Below, piece by piece: positions 52,441-64,000 of a stretch of DNA of 64,000 nt. Below the pieces are notes generated by a model that ran no database searches, was not told the DNA's origin, and saw only the letters and a program-made list of their open reading frames with translations. Position numbers and translations under genes: made by a program. The first letter of the stretch is position 1, and each line of letters begins with the position of its first letter. The stretch comes from Lethocerus indicus (Eukaryota; Arthropoda; Insecta; Hemiptera; Belostomatidae), in NCBI GenBank assembly GCA_019843655.1, contig JACDQD010000105.1, positions 1,798,001 through 1,862,000 of the forward strand, given 5' to 3'.

Positions 52441-53299
52441 GCGTATGTATGTATATAGGTCATAATTACCATAATTATGATTTTCTAATTTCATTGAATC
52501 TATGTCCACTGAAGTTCTTAATTTATCTGTGTCCCATCTAGATGTATTTAATGAAAATGAGTGCATAATGAATGAATGTATAACACTTTCTAATAAGGTT
52601 TCTGTGTTACGAGGAGGAACTTTTATGCTTGGAATGCAAGCTTTTTCTTCTGTAATCTGATTATAAAAAAAGGGTTGAGACGATGTTATGATTTTGTGAA
52701 ACCATTGGCTGTTGATGAAGTCCCTGAAAACATCAACAAAATATTACCACTTGTTTTTGATAACTGTTCATTTACTAAAATTAATTAATTAAATTAAAAT
52801 TAGTTAACTAAGTAACAATTAGTTAATTTTATAAAAACCGCAATCAGATGTAGTAAATGATGGTGACTATACAATTGCCATGATCAAAAACAATCATTTT
52901 CATGCAATGATCTTGGACTTAGTTTCAGATTTTGAAACTCCTTTTTAGATTTTTCTTACCAAACACAGTGTATCATAATGTTCATAATAGGACTTATTTC
53001 ATGGGATGAAAGTGATGTCCTTGGTTGCTTTAATGGGTCAGGAATCCTGTAGCCCGCTAATATTGACAGCTGGTCAGCAATTTTGGGCTTAAAAGTGTCT
53101 AAATTGAGAGTATTGTTTGTATGAAAGCTTAAGCCAATTACCAACTTCTGTGTTTGTGGTTCCTCTCTTTGGACCTTTTTACAATTCTAGAATCATAAAT
53201 GAATTGGTATTATAGATGACATTTGTTTATAAGATGTAAATATTTGTAATAAGTTTATTGTGTGGTTTATTATTAAGTGTAACATCATGATATTTTATG

Positions 53300-53356
<57 letters not shown>

Positions 53357-56222
53357 TTAATATTTTATGAAATGGCCAATAAACTAAGCTGTTATAAAAA
53401 GTGTCTGACAATGTTGAAAACGTGTCTGCTAAGATTTTAAATTACAATACAATAGTAAGTAATTCATAGTAATAAGTTATATAATGCATTCTATTTGGAA
53501 AGGAATTGAAGAAATGTATATGCCATTAAATAATTAGTATTTTTTATATATTATTTATAAACCATTTAATAATAAATAAATAATTATAATTCATAAAATA
53601 TAATTATAAAATGCATCTTACAGGAAAGGTTGTTCCCTTTTCCGTAATAGTGAAACAGGTATCAAGAATCATCATTGTTTTGTGGTTCAATTTCATATAC
53701 TGCTTCCATTTTTTATATTGTGTATAGTTCACAAGATTACAATAGAGAGCGCATGTAAGCCGAGCACATTTATTTTTACTTTGAACCTCAATAAGGCATG
53801 CCAAAATTTCACCAATTAAAAGATATCCTTCAGATGGATGTACTTTTATTTTTATTATATTTTTGATACTGAAACTATAAATGAAATGTTTGATTTTATT
53901 GAAAGCAATTATGCTTCACAGTATATAATGTTATTGTACTTGTATTGTATTGTAATTGTTATTGTACTTTATACAACACAGAATAACATAATGGTAATAT
54001 ACATTACTCTTGCCAATGAAAGAAGATTATATCTTCTGTATTGTTCCTTAGAAACACAATACGTTTGTTATTAATGTGTATTGGGATGACTCCTAAATTA
54101 AGATGATTCACAGAACAACAGACTAAGGATGTAGGTTTAGGGAATAGTGACACCAGTGGCATTTTAATAACCATGCAGTAGGTACCAATTTTGTAATTCA
54201 AAGACCCATCACCTCTCAAAATTACTTTTTGAGTTTCATTCCCAAGTTGTAGATACGTATAAGTCTTAAGGTCACAGATCATTGTTCAGGAACCATGTAA
54301 TACAACATAAAAAAATAATGACATTATAATAATCATATCTTTATAGTTGAAGGATATTCATAATGGAAAAATCATGATTGTGGATTTCAAGATTTCTACT
54401 CTGAACCTGGTTGACAAAGTTATTTTCAAAAACGTTTCAAATAATTTTATACATCATAACTTCTATATTAAGTTGCAACATATATTTTGTAATAGTGTAA
54501 CACATTGAAAGGCTACATTGTTATAGGTGAAATGCAAATGAAAGATTATTAGTGACTACTGTGAGATATTGGTAAAAACGGTGGTTACAAAAATGAAGAT
54601 TTTTTAAAGATTTCTTTTAAAAATTATTCAAAAATATTGGTATTTATTAAAAGCTACCTACTGCAAGTAAGTTTCTTATAGTTGAAATGTTTTATGGGGG
54701 GTTTTATGGGATTGTTTTATAATCAAATTAAAAGATCTCCAAAACGAAAATATAAATGCCTGAGCAAGGAAATCTTCATACTTCCAGTTATATAAAAATT
54801 AAACCAATGAAAATCCTTATATTAGGATATTACTTATTACTAATATACTTATATTAGTATAAAATTCACTTGTGCAATTAATATTCATAATGAAAGGCCG
54901 AAAGGGCATTGCTACTTACAGAGTATTCCTGAAGCTGCTTTGGCATAAAAGCAATTAATATAGGATGAGTTGTGCCTGCTCCAACAATACCTTCGGGATT
55001 ATAACACTTAAATACTTCACTAGGAATTTCTTGTAGTTTGTAATTTATTTTCCTTGTTGAATTATTATATATCCATAATGCCTAAAGGGAACATAAAATG
55101 TATAAATGTTTTGGAATTATTATATGAGTTACACCACTAATAAAGGATTGACAAATTACAGGTCCATCGGCGGAAATTCCACCTGGGACCAGCCACCCTA
55201 CGAAAGAGGAACTCTTAACACCTGACAATCAGGACAGTTAGGCTGGTAAATACTGAAAAAAAAACAGAAATAAACTTGTTGAGTTGCTTTCATACACCTG
55301 TTCACTGGCACACATCCACTCATTATCATGCACATTCCGGATTATGTGAATCTATAGAAAAAATTATAGAAAATGACTAGGACAGTGTTTTCCAAGTACA
55401 GCAGGAACCAGAAATATGCAGCGACATTGCGCCGACTGAGACCTATTAAAGAATATCATGATCAAGAAAACTGCAACCACTTTTATCAGGATGAAGAAAA
55501 AGCGATGGAGACGCTGACATAAAAAGTCAGATTCCTACTGGATTGTTGTTAATAAAACTATCAAATCTACTGCGTTATACTATACTCTTAAGTCGTATTA
55601 TATATTTATGGGGGTTGAATCATTCTGCTAGCCTTTAGTCTAAAACCCTAACTAATTAGGAAGGGGAATGTCCACACAACTCAGTAAAGTGTAGTGTGAA
55701 TTACCATGTTTTTTGCATTTTGGGGTTTTTTTCTCATTGAGAAATCCCATACCTTGCAACTTATAGCTTAGAATTTTTATAGGCTTATCGCTAAATAATT
55801 TATACCTGTTGTACCATAAGAAAGTTACTTTAATCTGCGCTGACTTAATGATTTTTAAGATCGTCTACCTGAATAGGAGTGTCTACACTCCCAATATAGA
55901 CAGGGTCGAATTTTGAAACAATATCTTGCTTTCGATATTGATAGGCTTCACGATTTTGTTTTGGCTTTTGAAAACAGTTTCTCGTAATAAATAAACATAT
56001 TTCTCCCTTAACATTTAGCCTGTTTTCAGCTTGTATTGTCAGCATAAATTTAAATTGAGAACACTCTGTCGTATTATATAAAACTTTTACTTCAACAACA
56101 GTTTTTTTTTTAGCCTAAAAGGTAAAAAAATATTACTTCTTTGTCGATGAGCTGGTGAACCTTTGTGTTCTAATCTAAATCGACATTGGGAAAAATGAGT
56201 TCATAATTATAATTTCTAATCA

Positions 56223-56276
<54 letters not shown>

Positions 56277-59200
56277 TCATTGTCCCAATTATTGACATTG
56301 TCCATTGTCCAAATTATTATCCAAATAATCAGAAATATTGATCATATAGTAATAAATGGTATTAGCCAGAGAACGAAAATGGAAGACCTCGCATTCACAC
56401 ATCCTCACCAACATTTGATTTCGGTGAGACAGTGTGATGCCCAAAGCATACTGCGGAAAGGGATCTCGCCGTAAAAAATATGTCTCTTTCATACCTGTAG
56501 TGTGAAAATGTTTGGCAGGAAAATGATTTCATCGTCGTGTTGGCAATGGTAATTCCATTTTCTTAATGAAATACCGATCGATTCTTTTACAGGTTTACAA
56601 TCGCATGATTTGATGTACTTTATCTTTACTTCCGTCGGAATATTTGTACGATTCTGTATAAGAAGTTGAATAATTACAGGTGGGCTATTTTTCTCAGCCG
56701 AAGGTACTTCATTAAACACGTTTACTTTGGTACCGGTTGTTAGGCATGCTAGCATTTCATTGAACCTAAATTTACATAAAATGTTAACATTCAATAGTCT
56801 ATAATTTAAAGTGATATAAAATTATAACGTCCAAGAGAATTCAATTTCTTTATTTACCTAAATTATTAATTATTATAATTATTAATTTGTTATAATTAAG
56901 GAATCTGAATAAGACTCAGATATTTATAGATATTGATATAACTTACTTATTAATTTGCAAAGATTCCCAGTAGTAATATTTCGAAAAGTTTCGCAATTGT
57001 GAATCTGCTCTGATATCCATAATATGGAGAATTGGAAAAGTACAAAATAAATCTACATCAAGCAGCCTTACATTACCTTTCTGTATTATTTCATTCATTT
57101 CAGGAGTTGTATGAAAGTTATATAAAATTTTCAATAGGTGCAAACCAACTGAATGTGGACATATTCCCAGTTCGACCTGGAAAAATAATCAGACCTGTTA
57201 AGTATTTTCATTAGTCAAAAAGTCAATGCAACGGGATTTGCAATCATGTATTTGACCTATGGCTCGTTAAAATAATCCAGTAAATGAGTCCAGTAAAGTA
57301 TTACACTCAATTGATGACATATTTGTCTTAAATCTATACATCTTTTCGTTTGATATTAAATGACATTATTAAAGTTCCAACCAATATGAAATGTGGCAAG
57401 CACATGAATGAATATCATAGAAGGTGGACAAAATTGGTGAAATTACCTCAACATTTCCGTTCGGCGTTAGTACGAATGTTTGCGGTTTTATGTTGTTCTT
57501 TAAACTCAAACTTCCCATGGCCCTAGGCTCACAATTTAACGAAACATAGACTTCACATGGGCTTGCATTGTGGACTATAAAATTTCCGCAACCCCATTCA
57601 CCGCATACGATGTCACCTAACTCCAACCGGAGGGGATTCGTCTGTAATTTGAGACTTGGAACTTAACTACTTGTCTTACCAAAGGAGAACTTAATTAGGA
57701 CCGAGTGCTTAATGCCTACTCACAAACAATGACGCCGTAACGCATGTTCCCTTAAAATGAGCGACTATTTCAGTGGCGTGGCTGTGTCCATTTCCAATAT
57801 CACAACTTGCTATGAAGCACAAGCTTTCTGAATAGTTACCCTCTCGTTGGGGACAAAACTTTAACATTTTATTTATTTCCTCGTTCGGCCAAATTTCACC
57901 CACCCATTCGTTCGTCCGAATAGGCGTTTCGTGATCTTTCTCCTTAATAACGTATCTGAAAAATAATTGGCTCAAGTTTCAGTCCATAACTACAAGCGGA
58001 TGTATCACCCAAAATTCGTCCCAAATGTGTTATTTTAGTCAGTCACTCATTTCATGAAATAATATAACAAAAAAATCCCTGTTACTAAACATTAGGTGCG
58101 CACTTCAAAAGTGGTAAGGACCTTCTTCCTTACAGTATTTATTTTTCTTGACCAATGAGATGGAGGATGTTAGGTAATGGGAGTGGCATTTCTTTCTATG
58201 TTTGTCCGCACATTATATTATTTAGTTTCGATTAAGACTTCAGTCAATTGTGTCCAGTTCATGTTGAAGGTAAGGTAATACAGAAGCATTAATTTAATAG
58301 AATTTCTATAATTTATGTTTTTGAGTTACATGAAAAAGGGACATAAGAAACTGACTGACAAATCGAAAACTAAATTTGGTATGTCCAATGAGCAAAATAT
58401 TTCAAAATAAAGTATATTAGATTTTGTATAGAAGAAGTTATCATTTCTTGGTACCTTCTTTTGAAGTTTTTGAAATGGACTCATTTTTGAATTCACGTTT
58501 GTCATTATATTCCGAAGATTAAACAGGGCACTTGGTACATGAATTACTCTGTTTTTATATGTAACTAATAATTTTATATGAATTTTTTATGTAACTTAAT
58601 CCAGAGCTAAATAAGCTGCTATTGGACTATTTACTTTACACAGTGTCTGGTTGGATTTTTGATCGGTACATAAAATATTTTCTTAGAATGTAAATTTGTT
58701 ATTGGCAAATCTGTAGTCAATCCATTTCCAATTTTTAAATGAGGAAGTTCTGCTTTCCCAATTAACTTAATTGTAACTACCTGCATTAAGAAATTGTTTA
58801 CAATATTATTAATATTTTTATTAATATATGATCAAGTAAAAAAATTACTAAGCTAACAGTTTATAAAAAAGGAAACTAACATGAGATGTATTCAATTTCA
58901 ATACCCAGTTTTCCTCATAGTTTGTATCAGCCCTGACACCAGGTAAGAATTTAATAATTACAATTTGATAATTTTTGATGATTACGCCTTGAATAGGTTT
59001 GAGAATATAATTCCTGGAACAGGCCATTTAATGGTCAGTATATACAAGTAATATAGGCAACTGAAATGTACAGCTGCCTTGCTAATTCATTGACACAATA
59101 TACTACTTTGATAAGAATCTGAACCGCTCTAACATAGGACCAACTCAGTGAATGGAAACATAATATCGCAAAAGTGATCATATTCTAGACTCACTAATGA

Positions 59201-62200
59201 AACCAGTCACCAGGCAATATTGAAAGTAAAATTTTCACAAATGCAGTACAGATGAGAGAATGGACTAAAAATATAAGAAAAGGGCCCCTAATCTATATTC
59301 TGTTACAGATTACAATTCACAGATGAACAAATTAAGAACTTCAATTATATATTATTGACACATCACTAACGTGTATTGCGGAGGTATAAACTTGAACATC
59401 ATAGGTAGATGACCAGTATACTTAATTGTTAATGTGGTATAACTTGGTATACAAGGAACAGTTGGAGGCATACATACTTCTTGAGGTTCAATATAATATA
59501 AAGCATCCCAACCAGGGGAGCCTTTATCAAAAGTGTTACCTGCAAGGTTATTAAATGTAAATTAGTAACTGACATTGATATTATACCAATATGCTGAATG
59601 GACTTAGAGAAACAGCTAAAAACGATTTTGTAAGAAACATAATGCCAGACTGTTGTGATAATTAATTGTCATAAATTCATAGGTTGTGGCAATGAATAAA
59701 AATCATATTTGTAAAAACCTATGTTCTCTAATAACCTAATAAATTAACTGCGATTGGAAATGGAATAATAAATTCCAGATCAGGACCCCATTCTATAGTA
59801 GCAGTAATTTCAGCATTATAAAAATTATCTGGAACTGGTGGACAAAATGTTGCTGAATACATCAGGGATTGTCCAGACTTTATTACAGACACTGTAGGTA
59901 GAATTTGAAATACATGCCTTGAATCTGCAACAAGATTTTAATTTATATTAGTTGAATATTTAAAATATTTTAAAATGGTTTTCAACAGTGCAGCAAATAT
60001 ACTACAGATCATATTTAATACAAGCTAACATTTTAAAATATCTTCTTCTGCAAGAAAGACGATTTCTACCCATTGGTTTAACCTACTTCTGTAATATAAA
60101 AAATATTTTATTATATTAAACAATGTAATTAATATCTTTGACATCTCAAATGTACTCTCAAGTGTACTCACTTTAACTTACATATACTAAAAATGATACT
60201 GAGAAAATTAGTTATGAGAAAAATACTTAAAAACAAAATCCTGTTTGATACTACATTTTACATTCAGCACATATCATACCCTCCTCCCATATTATAGATA
60301 AATCTATCATTGAGTGATTAGTAAGGTGAAAATATCTTGTTTCATATCCAAATTGAGAATCAAGTTTCACTGCTAACACTTGGCCAAAATCTATATATCT
60401 TGGTTCAATTGTAAGTATAGACATTCTATTATTGGCAGAAAATGGTATGCAGTCTTCAAGATATGCATCATATTTATTTTTATTTATTAGTAATGGATGA
60501 TGAGGTTTAATGAATTGTTTCAAATCAATTTTATTATTTTTCTTTGACCATACTGCAAATATCTCTATCTGAATAGGTTCCTGAAAATGTTTTGCATAGA
60601 ATTATCTTGATGTAAGTTATCAAACTTAAAGATTATTATGTAAACAATTTTTAATTTTTTTTGTTCACTTAATTTTTCAAAACCCTCTTAACTGTTGTCT
60701 TGAACTAGTGTATTATAAAATAAATGTTTACTTATTTTGCTATGCACACAATAAACAATAATGTAAGATACATGTATAACTCAATCTATAGACAGGAAAA
60801 TAGGTCAATGAATTGAAAATTTTAAACGAAATTTAAACTCAGTTCCCTGTGATAACTTTTGAAAATTTTAAGAACCTCTTGATGTTATCCACTCAGAGAT
60901 GTATGAGTAATGTATAGGAACTGCTTGATAGAGTGTTATTATTAATAATATGGCCTTCAGAGTTTGCAAAAATCATTAGGAATGCTTTTTGGGAGGCTAC
61001 TCGGAAACTAACACATAATCTGATGTGTATTTTTAATTAAATACAAATATTTTATAATACTGAAAGTATTATAATACATTTTATTATTCTATGCCATATA
61101 CTTTAATGTTAATTTTCATATCTTACTTGATATTTAATGAGGCAATTAATTTGCTTATAAAATAGCCCCAATACTTTAGGTGTGAATTTTATGACAACTA
61201 AAATTTTTTGCCTTGGTAAAATGATTCCACTGTCTGGCATTAGGGAAATTGGTGACACCCTGTCATCATTTTCAAACTGAAAAAATGCTGGTGCATCAGA
61301 CTCATTTTTTAATTCTATAGTTTTCTTTATGGTTGAAACTGAACCAATACAGTGATAAAACAATTTGTTTGCTGCACAGGTTAAATAAGGAGCTGAAAAT
61401 ATTTAACATTATTAACAATGATAAATGAGTATGTAAATAAGAATACTATTTTAATCCTAATTTAACATAGATTTTCAAAAGTTAAGAAATTTGTGTGAGA
61501 AAAAATATCCTCTCATTGTTATACACACAAAATATTAAGAATATATTTACACACTATAATAATGAAATGCATGATAAATTTTAATTAAAATTAAGTTTTA
61601 CCTCTTGTTTCACCTTTAAGGGTAAGATGAAGTGTTTGGCCATCAGTTGTTGTAAGTTTAAAGTATTCCAGACTTTTATGATTTGGTAAATATACTAAAT
61701 ATTCTGCTTGCAGCATCTTACCAAAATTAGCATTTCCTTTATAATCCAATTTTGGATGGAATGCCAAATCTAAGCAGTTTGAACATTGTTTTCTCATAAT
61801 TGAATCTACCTAAAAAGTACCTGATGTTAACAAATTAACCCTTTGCACTCCATTGTCCCCTCTCGTGGGACATCGTAATTCCAGCCTATCACTCCGATGT
61901 TCCATCTGAGGGGACATTAAAATTTATTAGTGACTACGGGGAATTAAGTTATTTCCGCACAACTTTTTGAGACGTGCATGTTTTGCCCGATGTTTTCTGT
62001 TGAAATGTGGTGCAAGACTTCAAATCAAAATGTAGTGAAATTACTAAGATATATAAAAGAGATGTCAGCGAGTTTTGAGTTTCAAAGCTGAGCTCAGTCT
62101 GGTTTGAAGCGTCGAGCGGTATAGATAGATCTAACGAGTGAGAAAATCACAAGTGATTCTTCTCTCAGTAAATAAGTTCTTTTGGTAAATATCATTTTGT

Positions 62201-62634
62201 AACAGATCTAATTATAACAATTAGAAATTTTCAACCCCCGGATTTTCTTCATTTTTTTTTATTAAAACAATGGCAAAACGTTCAAACAGGATTGAGTCTC
62301 ATGATACGAGCAGTAGTGAAGATGAGCTCCAGATAGACGTTTATACAGATACGCTAGAAAGACTAAATCTAGACCAAAACAATAGCAGTGACAGTGACAT
62401 CGGCCAACCACCAAGGAGTAGCTGGTAGCCAACATCCAGAATGGTCCGGAGTGCAAAGTTAAAATTTTTCAAAAGAAATGATATAATCATTAGTTAAAAC
62501 TGGTTTATTTTAGTTATTTACCAACCTTGTACTCCACTGGTAATGGGAGGGTCCGGACATTTTTTTCACCAGGATTTATTATTCCAAAGTCAATATACAA
62601 ATCACACATTTTTTGTATTGGAACACTTTCCCTC
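52258..62634 (-). CDS. CFAP65: Cilia- and flagella-associated protein 65 (CCDC108), ASH-domain axonemal protein, 5' end incomplete
   Basis: Nineteen phase-compatible exons: 62634-62526, 61809-61602, 61392-61127, 60580-60280, 59924-59736, 59539-59371, 59013-58881, 58780-58635, 57955-57724, 57641-57447, 57176-56947, 56765-56495, 56114-55869, 55081-54920, 54264-54008, 53868-53622, 53186-52960, 52723-52470, 52304-52258. They give about 1,296 residues to the TAA. Successive ASH/MSP-like beta domains can be seen (SVSTIKKTIELKNESDAPAF, IEPRYIDFGQVL, RLELGDIVCGEWGCGNFIVH). Segments line up in order with human CFAP65, for example CLIKYQEPIQIEIFA with its CLIHHQ block, and FCTFPILHIMDI with its YPLLSILDV block. 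The protein belongs to the central-pair apparatus of motile axonemes and is needed for sperm flagella. The upstream coding part is missing or unresolved. Confidence 0.88.
52383..52438. repeat. (TA)n microsatellite
   Basis: About 56 bases of TA in the last CFAP65 intron, directly beyond the 52470 exon boundary. Confidence 0.95.
53300..53350. repeat. (TA)n microsatellite
   Basis: About 50 bases of TA in a CFAP65 intron. Confidence 0.94.
56228..56273. repeat. (TA)n microsatellite
   Basis: About 46 bases of TA in a CFAP65 intron between the 56495 and 56114 exon boundaries. Confidence 0.94.
61839..62458 (+). mobile_element. Internally deleted piggyBac-like element (620 bp)
   Basis: Flanked by TTAA on both sides (61835-61838 and 62459-62462). 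The ends are inverted repeats: CCCTTTGCACTCC at the left, and GGAGTGCAAAG at the right. Near the left end a second motif pair (TGTCCCCTC...GGGACA and GAGGGGACA) forms a subterminal inverted repeat. The TTAA target site with C-rich termini is characteristic of the piggyBac superfamily. The element keeps a short open frame (62270-62428) and then ends, so it cannot mobilise itself; it would depend on a full-length relative. It lies in the CFAP65 intron between the 62526-62634 and 61602-61809 exons. Confidence 0.8.
62270..62428 (+). pseudogene. Truncated N-terminus of a piggyBac-like transposase
   Basis: ATG at 62270 opens a 52-codon frame ending in TAG at 62426. It starts MAKRSNRIESHDTSSSEDEL and continues with further Asp/Ser-rich sequence (NNSSDSDIG). 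Acidic, serine-rich N-termini of this kind precede the catalytic DDD domain in piggyBac transposases; none of that domain is present. The stop lies 30 bases before the right terminus, so nearly all of the gene was lost in one internal deletion. Confidence 0.6.
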
Positions 62635-63189
62635 CTAAGAAATTAATTAAGATTAAATAATAATAACAGACATGAACAAAAACAGTTGCAAAAAGTCAGA
62701 TGTTGTAATTTTATAAATTAATTACTTGTTAAAATGTGATATTTTGCAATATGAAATATTTCAAACATTAATTATTTGAAATTTACAATACAATTTACAA
62801 TTTATATAATACACCTTTGTTGATTTATTTATATCTTTATTTTAATAAGAGACAAGATTAATTTTCTGACATATTTGGCTTAATGATATTTCTTCTTTTT
62901 CTGCTACCTATCTGTAACCAAAGTTAATTTACTCATATTTATTTACAAAAAAGTATGTGTTCCTCATCATTCTTGAAGATAGTTAATGAATTCATAAAAC
63001 TAATTTTCTCAGTAATTAATTTTCATCTATATTACCTACTTAGTAGTTATAATAGTAGTTTGTAGTTTTAATTGTATTAATAAAATTACATTCTTTAATT
63101 AAAAGCTTCGGTTCTTAAGAATTTATGTAGCTAAACATCTACAGAGAATGTTGCAGATTATCTTTTAAATAATATTTACAAATGTTGTG

Positions 63190-63271
63190 TACTTTTTTCA
63201 GTTTCATAAGAGCCTCAGTAAGAAGTTCATAATCGGAACATGATTTTCTTCTTTCTCTCTCAGCTTCACAT
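63190..63271 (-). CDS. Second coiled-coil exon upstream of CFAP65
   Basis: Starts after acceptor TTTTCAG and encodes CEAERERRKSCSDYELLTEA followed by LMKLKK. The reading frame continues from the exon at 63384-63534. The donor after LMKLKK (GTACAC) ends in phase 0, whereas the first clear CFAP65 exon (62634) needs phase 2. A small exon between 62640 and 63190 is therefore missing from my model, or the genes are separate. Confidence 0.45.
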
Positions 63272-63383
63272 CTGAAAATAAATGCTAAATGAGAAAATAT
63301 ACTTATGAAAATTACTAATTTAAAATAAAACCTACTATAAACTACACAGTTAATAAATTATTAATAGGAAGGTAATAATTTAC

Positions 63384-63534
63384 ATAGCAAAGCTAAGTTC
63401 CTTTTCTCTTAAAACTCTTTTTTGGATTTCTGCTTTGCAGTTTTCATTTCTATTTGATCGTAACTCAGAAATAACCATTTGTGTTTCTGCAAACTCATGT
63501 TTGTATGAATCAATCTTGTTAGTTATTTCATCTC
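63384..63534 (-). CDS. Coiled-coil exon upstream of CFAP65
   Basis: Exon bounded by acceptor CTGTAG|GAGATG and donor GCTAT|GTAAAT. It encodes about 50 residues of charged heptad-like sequence (DEITNKIDSYKHEF, KAEIQKRVLREKELSF). Its 3' phase (2) matches the next exon at 63271. Vertebrate CFAP65 has no coiled coil at this place, so this may be an insect-specific N-terminus or a separate upstream gene whose 5' exons lie beyond the window. Confidence 0.5.
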
Positions 63535-63901
63535 CTACAGATAATATAATGAATTATTTATATTTCAGAGTTTACACATTATGTATTGGTATATAATTAA
63601 ATCATGATTTGTATTAATTTACTACTCTCTTACATAATATCCAATCTCACTTGTTTGACCTGAAACTAGGCCAGTTATGGTCTTTTACCTTTGTTGGTAA
63701 TTATTATAATTATGGTTAACAATTCCAAAATGTGTTACCATTTTAAATGTGGAGAGTTTTGTTTCATTCTTGGCTAGCCCTATTTCTATATTCTAGTAAG
63801 GTAATAATAGTTTAAATCCTTGCAGTCTTCTCCACACCAATTCAAGAGAATGATATTTGTTAATTTATAAAGCTACACAGTGCAAACATAATGTTAATAT
63901 A

Positions 63902-63904
63902 TAC

Positions 63905-63960
<56 letters not shown>
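63902..63960. repeat. (TA)n microsatellite
   Basis: About 58 bases of TA close to the right edge of the window. Confidence 0.95.
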
Positions 63961-63963
<3 letters not shown>

Positions 63964-64000
63964 TCTGGTCTAGTTTCAAGGCAGAATAACAATAGAAGAC

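Noticed and set aside
53604..53842. Shorter CFAP65 exon starting at the AG before TACATCC (53842)
   Set aside because: The preceding sequence is purine-rich and the phase disagrees with the upstream exon. The acceptor at 53868 fits both.
62262..62456. 64-codon minus-strand frame
   Set aside because: It is antisense to the residual transposase frame of the piggyBac-like element.

Overview
The window is animal nuclear DNA, most probably from an insect. It is AT-rich, packed with long (TA)n microsatellites, and its genes are cut into many small exons with GT-AG introns. The protein repertoire (mago nashi, KSR with a retained beta-3 lysine, a D-AKAP2/Pkaap orthologue, an axonemal CFAP65) and TTAA-flanked piggyBac-like elements fit an insect with flagellated sperm. 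The order cannot be fixed from sequence alone. All gene models were joined by hand by matching exon phase across splice sites, and most close in frame from start to stop.

Layout, left to right. 1-11.3 kb (+): a smoothelin-like gene with an N-terminal smoothelin motif, a very large disordered exon and a C-terminal calponin-homology domain; its start codon is not found. 13.9-18.6 kb (-): AKAP10/D-AKAP2, 8 exons, 463 aa. 20.1-29.9 kb (-): a 22-exon gene for a 1,555-aa protein with a signal peptide, mesothelin/stereocilin/otoancorin-type helical repeats, a mucin-like Asn/Ser/Thr-rich insert and a GPI-type tail; this is the least expected gene here. 30.3-32.4 kb (-): METTL1, the tRNA m7G46 methyltransferase. 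34.5-37.4 kb: two nearly identical intronless mago nashi genes in inverted orientation around an intronless HDHD3-like HAD phosphatase gene. 39.9-50.7 kb (-): KSR, 16 exons, 842 aa, with an unrelated intronless gene on the opposite strand inside one intron (45.5-46.6 kb). 52.3-63.5 kb (-): CFAP65, a multi-ASH-domain axonemal protein whose 5' end runs off or stays unresolved at the right edge.

Mobile DNA is limited to two TTAA-flanked inverted-repeat elements inside introns: a 229-bp MITE in the mesothelin-like gene and a 620-bp internally deleted piggyBac-like element that keeps a short acidic open reading frame, in CFAP65. Microsatellites, often TA tracts abutting CA/TG tracts, lie only in introns and intergenic DNA. 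No rRNA, tRNA or CRISPR array was recognised.

The genes do not form one pathway. Two (AKAP10, KSR) are kinase-signalling scaffolds, two (METTL1, mago) act in RNA metabolism, and smoothelin-like and CFAP65 belong to the cytoskeleton and axoneme.
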